A DNA stretch of 64,000 bases. Source: VXYL01 sp965116935. Lineage in GTDB: Bacteria > Pseudomonadota > Gammaproteobacteria > Pseudomonadales > Azotimanducaceae. The DNA lies in contig OZ220737.1 of the NCBI GenBank assembly GCA_965116935.1, positions 5,208,001 to 5,272,000 of the forward strand. Reading direction: 5' to 3'. Position 1 is the stretch's first letter; every line of letters begins with the position of its first letter. The translations under genes were made by a program, and so were the position numbers. The notes below the pieces were generated by a model that was not told the DNA's origin, made no database searches, and saw only the letters and a program-made list of their open reading frames with translations. Positions 53,050 to 59,904 of this stretch are shown piece by piece.

Positions 53050-53660
53050 GACTCGCCCTCGTCCCCCTGGGCCGTGCCCACAGCCGCCGTCACGGCACCG
53101 AGCAGTTCTTCGAACGGCGGCCGGTCGCGATAGCCCGGCAGCGCGCGCTTGAGACGGATGATCCCCTCGGCGTCAATGAGGAAGATGCCGGGATGGGCAA
53201 CGCCATAGGCACCGTGGCCCTCCCCATACTCCTCGTTGCGGATGCCGAGAGCATTGGCGTTTGCCGCCCCTGCATCCGACAGCACGGGATAGCCAACGCC
53301 GTGCTCTTCCTGAAAGGCGGCGAGCTTGTCCACGCCGTCATAGGTCATCGCCGCAACCTGCACACCCACCGCCTCGAAGCGTCCCTGCCACTCAGTCAAC
53401 TCGACCAGTTGACGAATGCAGAAGGGTCACCAGTCGGCGCTGCGATTGACGAAGAGGAGAAGCCCTCTCTCGCCGGTGAGGTCGGCCAAGGCACGCTGAG
53501 CGCCGGTGTGATCCGGGGCATCGATGGCCGGCATCGTGCTACCCACCGCCGGCCCCCAGTCGTCCTGATAGTCGGCGGCGAGCCCCGTACCCGCAAGCAA
53601 CAGGATCGGCACCAGCAAAGCAAATCGCACGAAGCGCATCGATCGAAGGAGCAGTTTCAC
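53046..53660 (-). CDS. Secreted redoxin selenoprotein (in-frame TGA at 53427-53429)
   Basis: A 204-residue AhpC/TSA-like redoxin with a signal peptide (RFVRFALLVPILLLAGTGLA) and a thioredoxin fold. Codon 78 is TGA, giving LLLFVNRSADW-U-PFCIRQLVEL: U78 and C81 replace the CxxC of cysteine homologues. Downstream in the same frame are VGVQVAAMTYDGVDKLAAFQ, YPVLSDAGAANANALGI, HPGIFLIDAEGIIRLKRALP and the stop at 53046. A SECIS-like hairpin follows the TGA. The GTG start at 53660 has GGAGG 5 nt upstream. The stop overlaps the tatT start, so the redoxin leads the TRAP operon. It likely acts in the periplasm as a peroxidase or disulfide reductase. No sel genes are in the window. Confidence 0.85.
53388..53426 (-). 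promoter_or_regulatory. Bacterial SECIS element
   Basis: On the minus strand, 13 nt after the TGA, comes GTCAACT-GGTCG-AGTTGAC (53413 down to 53395): a perfect 7-bp stem with a 5-nt loop containing GGTC, 20 nt from the TGA. E. coli formate dehydrogenase SECIS has GGUC in the loop 18 nt from its UGA. An outer stem CCC..TGC with GCAGGG (53426-53388) extends it. This is the binding site expected for SelB. Confidence 0.85.
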
Positions 53661-53689
53661 ATTCACCTCCGCTGAACAAGGCCGAAGTT

Positions 53690-53878
53690 CCGCCCGCGTC
53701 TTGGCGCGCCGGCACCCATCTGCACTGTACAGCATTTTCCCAACGCGTCCGTGCGCAGGCGCATTCCTCCCAATCTGCGCGCCTGCCGGCGCGTACGAGG
53801 GCGAGACGCCCTCGCCCCAAGGGCCCTCGCTTGGAATCAGATCCCCAACGTTCAACGCGTCGTGTCCTCGTAGGGGCG
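53690..53878. repeat. Repeat-filled spacer, modules A, D and C
   Basis: Contains CGCGTCCGTGCGCAGGCGCA, a CGAGGGCGAGACGCCCTCG hairpin (module D type) and CGTAGGGGCGG, the left half of the module C unit in which the second insertion sequence sits. There is no gene. Confidence 0.6.
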
Positions 53879-53889
53879 GGGCTTGTCCC

Positions 53890-55245
53890 CATATGCGCTA
53901 ACTTGTTTTGCGCATCGGCTGTCCGTAAGGTGGGGGTGTCGGTTCGGCTGGGGGCTTGTGCGGAGTGGACGAGGACTGGAAGGTGGTGGTGTCGTTCCTT
54001 CCGGAAGGCTGGGAGGAACTGGCGCAGGAGACGGGGGCGCTGAAGGGACTGCGCAAGGCGAAGTCTCCGGAGGCGCTGCTGCGGGTGCTTCTGCTGCATC
54101 TGGCGCGGGGTCATTCGCTGCGGGAGACGGTGGTGCGGGCGCGGCAGGCGAACCTTGCGGAGCTCTCGGACGTGGCGCTGCTGAAGCGGCTGCGGAAGTC
54201 GTCGGAGTGGCTGCGGGAGCTGTGCGCGGCGATGTTCCGGGAGCAGGGCGGAGTGTCGGCGTCTGGCGAGCTGCCGTTCCGGGCGTTCGACGCGACGACG
54301 GTGAAGGAGCCGGGGCGGACGGGCTCGCTGTGGCGCCTGCACTACAGCGTGCGGCTTCCGTCGCTGGCTTGCGACTTCTACAAGCTGACGCCGACCGAGG
54401 GTTCGGGCGTGGCCGAGACGCTGGCGCACTTTCCGATCGCCCGGGGCGACCTGGTGCTGGCGGACCGGGGCTACTCGACGGCGGCGGGTCTCGGCCACGT
54501 GGCGTCGTCGGGCGGCCACGCCACGGTGCGCGTGAACACCGGCTCGCTGCCGCTGCGGACACCGGACGGGGAGGCGCTGGACCTGCTGCAGCGGGTCGCC
54601 GGGCTGGACGAGGCGTGCGTCCCGCGGGCATGGCCGGCGGTGGCGGTCGGTCGGGGCGTCGCGGTGCCGGGTCGCGTGTGCGCGATCCGCAAGACCGAGG
54701 AGGCCGCCGCCATCGCGCAGCGCAAGGCGAAGGAACACGCAGCGCGCCAGGGCCGGCAGGTGCGGCCGTCCAGCCTCGAGTTCGCCCGCCACGTGATCCT
54801 GTTCACCACCTTCCCCGAAGGGACCTTCGACGCCCGCAGCGTGCTGGACTGGTACCGCGTCCGCTGGCAGGTCGAACTGGTCTTCAGGCGCTTCAAGTCG
54901 CTGGCGCAGCTCGGCCACCTGCCCAAGCACGAGGACGACAGCGCCCGCGCCTGGCTCCACGGCAAGCTGCTCGTGGCGCTGTTGGTGGAGAAGCTCGTTC
55001 GCCACGCCGGCTCCGTTTCCCCCTGGGGAGGCACCGTGGAGAGCCCGCCGTCGCAGTCCCTGGCGTGACTTCCGCTTCATGTACGGCCAGATCGCCCGCG
55101 CCATCGAGCCGCACCTCCCCCTGCAGCAGGCCATCGACGACTGGGACCGCATCTCAAGGGGATTGGCCGACCCGCCTCGCCAGCGGACCCCGCAGATCGA
55201 CGAACGCTTCCCGGAACCATCGATCCAAACAAGTTAGCGCATATG
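53890..55245 (+). mobile_element. IS4-family insertion sequence, copy 2 (1356 bp)
   Basis: Same ends (CATATGCGCTAACTTGTTT) and length as copy 1, in the opposite orientation. Flanked by direct repeats GGGCTTGTCCC (53879-53889 and 55246-55256), the complement of the target word at the other two copies. The surrounding module C unit reads TAGGGGCGG before and GCCCGTCTTGAA after the element. Confidence 0.94.
53956..55068 (+). CDS. IS4-family DDE transposase, copy 2
   Basis: Identical in translation to the copies at 17817 and 60082. The 370-residue frame ends CTG GCG TGA. The next 56 codons in the +1 frame (DFRFMYGQ ... ADPPRQRTPQIDERFPEP) run to a TAG at 55235-55237 inside the right end. The junction context UGA-C is a weak stop, which suits +1 frameshifting, or else the C-terminus was lost in the common ancestor. 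Confidence 0.9.
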   Translation: MCGVDEDWKVVVSFLPEGWEELAQETGALKGLRKAKSPEALLRVLLLHLARGHSLRETVVRARQANLAELSDVALLKRLRKSSEWLRELCAAMFREQGGVSASGELPFRAFDATTVKEPGRTGSLWRLHYSVRLPSLACDFYKLTPTEGSGVAETLAHFPIARGDLVLADRGYSTAAGLGHVASSGGHATVRVNTGSLPLRTPDGEALDLLQRVAGLDEACVPRAWPAVAVGRGVAVPGRVCAIRKTEEAAAIAQRKAKEHAARQGRQVRPSSLEFARHVILFTTFPEGTFDARSVLDWYRVRWQVELVFRRFKSLAQLGHLPKHEDDSARAWLHGKLLVALLVEKLVRHAGSVSPWGGTVESPPSQSLA

Positions 55246-55284
55246 GGGCTTGTCCCCGCCCGTCTTGAATGCGCCGACAGACTG

Positions 55285-55908
55285 CTAGGACAAGCGGAAC
55301 TCCCGGTGGACATATGCGCGCACTTTCTGAACCGACTCCTCGACGCTAAGCCGGTCCGTATCCACCACCAACTCCGGTGCATCCGGCGCCTCGTAGGGGT
55401 CGTCAATGCCCGTGAAGTTGGCGATTTCACCGGCGCGAGCGCGTTCGTAGAGGCGTTTCGGATCGCGTCGCTCGCAGGTCTCGAGGGTGGCGCGAACGTA
55501 GATTTCGTGGAAATGGTCACCGGCAGCAGCCCGCGCTTGGGCGCGGTGTGCGCGATAGGGCGAAATGAAGGCAGAGATGCAGATGGTGCCCGACGCCGCG
55601 AACAGCGCCGCCACCTCTCCCACGCGGCGGATGTTCTCGCTCCGGTGCGCCGGCGAGAAGCCGAGGTCCGCGTTGATACCCCGACGCATATTGTCGCCAT
55701 CGAGGACGAACGTGTGGTAGCCGTCGGCAAACAGCACCTCGTCCAGCGAGAACGCCAGCGTGGACTTGCCAGCCCCGGAAAGGCCGGTGAACCAAAGCAC
55801 GCCGCCGCGATGGCCGTTGCGCGCCTCGCGCTCGGCGGTGGGCACGCGATGCTCCACGGTGAAGAGATTCTGCGGGGATGTCGCCCCGATGTCGGTTCCG
55901 TCACTCAT
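55285..55908 (-). CDS. cysC: Adenylylsulfate kinase
   Basis: Phosphorylates APS to PAPS, the sulfate donor for sulfotransferases and for assimilation. The 207-residue product has the P-loop WFTGLSGAGKSTLAFSLDEV near residue 40, DGDNMRRGINADLGFSPAHR, ENIRRVGEVAALFAASG and FTGIDDPYEAPDAPELVVDT. No sulfate adenylyltransferase gene is adjacent. It lies 67 bp downstream of the three-domain sulfotransferase-like gene on the same strand, which suggests PAPS is made for that protein rather than for cysteine synthesis. Confidence 0.94.
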   Translation of the reverse strand: MSDGTDIGATSPQNLFTVEHRVPTAEREARNGHRGGVLWFTGLSGAGKSTLAFSLDEVLFADGYHTFVLDGDNMRRGINADLGFSPAHRSENIRRVGEVAALFAASGTICISAFISPYRAHRAQARAAAGDHFHEIYVRATLETCERRDPKRLYERARAGEIANFTGIDDPYEAPDAPELVVDTDRLSVEESVQKVRAYVHREFRLS

Positions 55909-55975
55909 GCATGCGCGTCGCTCTGGCCAGTTATGTGGTTGTGTGGCGCAACGTTAGCTGCGCCGGGCGTTCGCG

Positions 55976-58399
55976 TCACGCGGACGAAGCCAACGTGCCG
56001 CTGCGGTTGGTGTGTGGGAAAGGCGCTGTGGGCACGTCCTCGCCAAGAAAGGCGCACAGTTCCGGCCAGCCGTCGCCGCGTTCGAAGTCGAGCACGAGCA
56101 GGTCCGGGCGGCCCTCGAAATGGGCGGCCACTTCCGCGTTGTGGGACTCATAGCGCTTCCTATACACGGACTCGAACCCGACCGGCGAGCCGTGACCATA
56201 GATCCACTCGCGCATCGGCGTCTGGTCGGTGCCGAAGTAGCGCACTGCGCTTGCGAGCCAAGCGTCGGTGGACCTCGTCGTCAGGATGAAGCGGCTGCCG
56301 GGAAAGGCAGCATCGAGTTCCTTGTAGAGCAACGTTGTGGGGTTGTCGTTCAGTGCGTCGAACTCGCCGGCCAGCCCAAGCACAAGTGCCAGCGCATTGT
56401 TGGCAATGTTTGGGTCGCGAGCGCCGTTCGGGCCGGTGACGCGATAGCCGAGAGACTCGAGCGCGGTCGCAAGGGACTTGGTGCCGGTTCTGTGAAAGCC
56501 GATGCAGAACACTTTGGGCCGTTGCCGTCGGCGGCGCGGGCGCGGGGAATCAAGCAACGGCTGCATCGCGCGCCACGGCGCCGCGCTCGACTGTTCGATC
56601 AGCGCCCGCTCTTCGGCCGTCACCCGCACGCGACCTGTCAGCGGTCCGCTACGCCGATCCAGCCACTCGACACAACGCAACGCTCGTGCACGCCTTGGCC
56701 CATCACCGAAATGACGGTTAACGAATCCCACGAGGGCGACGCCAAGCCAGCCCAGCGACGCATTGTGTCGCCTTGGCGACACGGGCAGAGGCGCGATGTC
56801 GTATTCGTCGAGAAACCCTTGCACGGTGTCGCCTTGGAACCGCTGCGCCCGCACGCGGCCCGTGCCAAACAGCAGCTCCATCTCCTGAAAGACGCCGAAG
56901 CAATCCAAATGGCGACGAAACCAGTCGTCTTCCATCGCCTCGGCCAGGGCAATGTCGCGGCCTTGCACGTTGGCCGACGGCCCCTCGGTACGCGGATTCA
57001 GCAGGTACTGCACCCAAAGAGCCGCGGCAAAGGCAACCGGCTCGCGCAGCCACAGGCAAAGCTCGAAGTCGAACAGTGCCGCGAGCCGCCGCAGTGCGGC
57101 CTTCGCTTCGGGCGGGTAGTCCCACCAATGGTTGAAGACGCCCTCGGTCGTGAGGATGACCGTGTGGGTATCGTGAGGCATGTCGGTGAGTGCGGCCTCG
57201 ACATAGCGGACAAACCCGGGGATGTCGCCTTTGCGAAGCGTAGCGCTCAACGGCTGATGCTTGGGCTCGGGAGAGAACGCAGGCGGCGGAAACCAGATGC
57301 CGCGCGCTGCAAGCTCCTCGCGGTTCTCCGCCAAGTGCCATTGCAGCGACGACGTGCCCGTCTTCGGTGCGCCACCGTGCAACACCAGCCGACGACGGCA
57401 GCCAGCATCCACCTCGCGCTGCACGAGTTCCGATGAGAACAAATCAGGTTCCAACAGCGGTACGGCACCGATCGCGTCCAATGCCCTGTCGCGCCGGAAA
57501 CGCTCGAAAAACACCATCGGCCGCCGGGCGATGAGGGCATTGACCCTGGCCACTCCCTCGTCGAGCACGGAAGTCTCCGAGTACGTCGGCTGGACGAGAC
57601 CCGCATCGTCAAGCCCCCACGAATGATAGTGGAGGATTCGCACCGGCTCTGCCGGATCGAGGCTCGGCGTGCGGTCGTGCCCGCCGGGGAAGTTCCAGTG
57701 CGTTGGCAGGTGGCGCCAGGGCATCTCGTTCTCCGCCAAGGTCAGCGCGAACGAGACCTGATCGATGTGCTTGCGGGCCGCCGGCAATGCCGTCGGGTCC
57801 GCATGCATCCACGCTGCCCAGTGCCGCCACCGCTCGCGCACAACCGCTACCTGCCGGCGCGGGATGTAGAGGACGCCACCGTTGAGGTTGGTCGCGACGG
57901 TCTCGCCGCGGGCGCGCCAGTCGCACGGGATCGCCTCCGGCAGCGTGACTCCCGCCTTCGCGAACACTTGCTCGATGTCGGCGAGACGCGGGTTCGGCCC
58001 ATCCACGACCTTGCCGCACACCGCCTCGGTGTCTGGAATGTCGAGTGGCGCCAGCACAGCGGTGTCGAGATCAAGCAGGAGCACGCCCTGGGCATCGGCA
58101 TCGAAGCCTTCCGGCGTCAGGAAGTGGTCGAGCTGGGCGATCTTGTTGCAATAGGTGCGGTCGAGGTACGGCTCGATGACCACCACGACATGGCCACGCT
58201 GCCGAAACTCTTCCCGCACAGCAGGCGCAACCCGATCGGTACATTGCACGACCATTCGCTGGCGCGGAATCCCTGCCATCCTCTCCAGCGTCGTGAGCAG
58301 CAACTCCGCTTGATATGGATGCGAGTCGAGCCAGTCCACCACCATGGACACCATGAGCCCCCCGCCTGCAGGGGAATGCACAATGGGTTCTATCGCCAT
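55976..58399 (-). CDS. Three-domain protein: glycosyltransferase plus two sulfotransferase-like domains
   Basis: A ~807-residue cytoplasmic protein. Residues 1-300 look like a GT-A sugar transferase (MVSMVVDWLDSHPYQAELLL, DxD in VLLLDLDTAVLAPL, NLNGGVLYIPRRQVA). About 335-600 is a P-loop sulfotransferase-like domain (LVLHGGAPKTGTSSLQWHLA). About 625-807 is a second one (VFCIGFHRTGTKSLATALES, FILTTRSTDAWLASAVRYFG), the form of bacterial PAPS-dependent sulfotransferases. cysC is directly downstream. I infer synthesis of a sulfated glycan or glycolipid. The start is uncertain: 58399 (MAIEPIVHS) or 58354 (MVSMVVDW). Confidence 0.75.
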   Translation of the reverse strand: MAIEPIVHSPAGGGLMVSMVVDWLDSHPYQAELLLTTLERMAGIPRQRMVVQCTDRVAPAVREEFRQRGHVVVVIEPYLDRTYCNKIAQLDHFLTPEGFDADAQGVLLLDLDTAVLAPLDIPDTEAVCGKVVDGPNPRLADIEQVFAKAGVTLPEAIPCDWRARGETVATNLNGGVLYIPRRQVAVVRERWRHWAAWMHADPTALPAARKHIDQVSFALTLAENEMPWRHLPTHWNFPGGHDRTPSLDPAEPVRILHYHSWGLDDAGLVQPTYSETSVLDEGVARVNALIARRPMVFFERFRRDRALDAIGAVPLLEPDLFSSELVQREVDAGCRRRLVLHGGAPKTGTSSLQWHLAENREELAARGIWFPPPAFSPEPKHQPLSATLRKGDIPGFVRYVEAALTDMPHDTHTVILTTEGVFNHWWDYPPEAKAALRRLAALFDFELCLWLREPVAFAAALWVQYLLNPRTEGPSANVQGRDIALAEAMEDDWFRRHLDCFGVFQEMELLFGTGRVRAQRFQGDTVQGFLDEYDIAPLPVSPRRHNASLGWLGVALVGFVNRHFGDGPRRARALRCVEWLDRRSGPLTGRVRVTAEERALIEQSSAAPWRAMQPLLDSPRPRRRRQRPKVFCIGFHRTGTKSLATALESLGYRVTGPNGARDPNIANNALALVLGLAGEFDALNDNPTTLLYKELDAAFPGSRFILTTRSTDAWLASAVRYFGTDQTPMREWIYGHGSPVGFESVYRKRYESHNAEVAAHFEGRPDLLVLDFERGDGWPELCAFLGEDVPTAPFPHTNRSGTLASSA

Positions 58400-58613
58400 G
58401 CCGCGAGACAATCCCTCATTGGCCGCGTCCCGACCAGGAAGTGAGCGACTGTAAAGCAAAGCCAAGAGGCATTCGTGGGCTGGACGCCACCGCCTACTTG
58501 CGGCCATCCCGGAAGGAAGGAGAGCGCGTTCTCCAGCGAGCCCCGTAGTTTCAACAGCCGTGCGGGATACGATACGATGCCGCGCTTGCGTTCAGCGGCG
58601 TAAGTCTTCTTCG

Positions 58614-59504
58614 ATGCCAACATTCCATGCCCGGGGCGGGGACATCTACTTTGAGCAGCGTGGTGCGCGCGCCGACCCTCGCGTGCTCCTCATTCATGGG
58701 CTCGGCTGCCAGCTCGTGCAATGGCCCGATTCGCTCGTCAATGGCGTCGCCAACGCTGGGTTTTGCGTGGTGATGCTTGACAATCGCGATGCGGGGCTGT
58801 CGCATGAGTCGTCCGAGGAACCGCCTGCAATCGACGCCATCGTCGCCACCGCCAACGGGGATTCGGCGCTCGCGCCCGCATACGCGCTCGCGGACATGGC
58901 GCAAGATGCGGTGGATTTGCTGGACCACTTGGGCCAGGCCGGCGCCCACGTCGTGGGGCTGTCGATGGGCGGCATGATCGCCCAGCACATGGCCATTTCC
59001 CATCCGGAGCGAGCGTTCAGCCTCACATCGATCATGTCCAGCACGGGCAATCCCGACCTGCCGCGGCGCGACGAGGCATTGATGGCGTTCCTGCAGCCGC
59101 TGGGCGCTGGCGACACCGACGCTGCCATCGAAGCCCAGACCCGGGCCTTTCAGGCCATCGGCAGCGAGCACTACGACTCCGCTGAAGTGGGGTTTGCCCG
59201 GTTTTCGCGTCGTGCGGTGGAACGGTCGTTCCGGCCGGCGGGGCTGATGCGGCAACTCGGCGCAATCGTCGCCGACGGTGATCGCAGGGAACGCTTGGCC
59301 GCGGTTCGCGCACCCACGCTGGTGATCCACGGTGTGGACGACCCGCTGGTGCCGGTGGAGGCCGGCCGCGACACGGCAGCAGCCATTGACGGTGCCCGCA
59401 TCGTCGAAATCGATCGCATGGGGCACGACCTGCCGGAACCCGAAGTGCCGCGTGTGGTGGAAGCCATCGTCGAACACGCCCGTAGCGTCGAGCTCTTGCG
59501 CTAG
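58614..59504 (+). CDS. Alpha/beta-fold hydrolase
   Basis: A 296-residue hydrolase starting MPTFHARGGDIYFEQRG at the ATG 58614. It has VLLIHGLGCQLVQWPDSLVN (oxyanion region), the nucleophile elbow HVVGLSMGGMIAQHMAISHP (G-L-S-M-G), Asp in VIHGVDDPLVPVEAGR and His in DRMGHDLPEPEVPRVV. This is a complete Ser-Asp-His triad. It resembles carboxylesterases and haloperoxidase-like hydrolases. It is divergent from the sulfotransferase gene. The substrate is unknown. Confidence 0.87.
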   Translation: MPTFHARGGDIYFEQRGARADPRVLLIHGLGCQLVQWPDSLVNGVANAGFCVVMLDNRDAGLSHESSEEPPAIDAIVATANGDSALAPAYALADMAQDAVDLLDHLGQAGAHVVGLSMGGMIAQHMAISHPERAFSLTSIMSSTGNPDLPRRDEALMAFLQPLGAGDTDAAIEAQTRAFQAIGSEHYDSAEVGFARFSRRAVERSFRPAGLMRQLGAIVADGDRRERLAAVRAPTLVIHGVDDPLVPVEAGRDTAAAIDGARIVEIDRMGHDLPEPEVPRVVEAIVEHARSVELLR

Positions 59505-59893
59505 CGCGCCCCGACGGGCGTTACGCGAACTGCTGGCCTTCGTGCTCGCGTTCGCTCGCAACTACGGCTAGCAGCCTGTCGGACTTCGCCGCAGGGCGCG
59601 GCAAAGTCCGACAGGCTGCTAGTGCTTGAACAAGGCGGGGCCTTTGGAGGGAAGGCATCATGCCAACGCGCCCGCAGGGCGCGCCCCTAGCGCCGATAGG
59701 CGCTTTTCTCATTGCGACCCGCCATCAGCGCGCCAGAGGGCGCGCAGGGAAGGCAGGATGCCTTCCCTCCAAAGGCCCCCGCCCGTCACAAGTCCGACAG
59801 ACTGCTAGCGCGCCCTGATGGGCCGCGTTGGCGGTTCGCTGCGCGAACTGCTGTGCTTCGACGAGTTCCCCGTGTCGAAATTCAAGACGGGCG
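59505..59893. repeat. Nested palindromic repeat block
   Basis: About 390 bp without a gene. In order: module A/B remnants (59506-59545); a 55-bp inverted repeat with ends CTAGCAGCCTGTCGGACTT and AAGTCCGACAGGCTGCTAG (59568-59622); a module D pair whose arms (CCTTTGGAGGGAAGGCATCA and its near-complement, 59641-59776) enclose two module A hairpins; a solo AAGTCCGACAGACTGCTAG (59789-59807); modules A+B (59812-59852); and module C, which holds insertion sequence copy 3. Confidence 0.8.
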
Positions 59894-59904
59894 GGGACAA
59901 GCCC

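Noticed and set aside
55060..55070. TGA at the end of the transposase frame as selenocysteine
   Set aside because: The conserved continuation is in the +1 frame, not in the same frame.
53539..55152. Long open frames on the opposite strand and in other phases of the insertion sequences (up to 537 codons)
   Set aside because: Only the 370-codon frame carries the IS4 catalytic motifs; the rest are Arg/Ala/Pro-rich shadows repeated in each copy.
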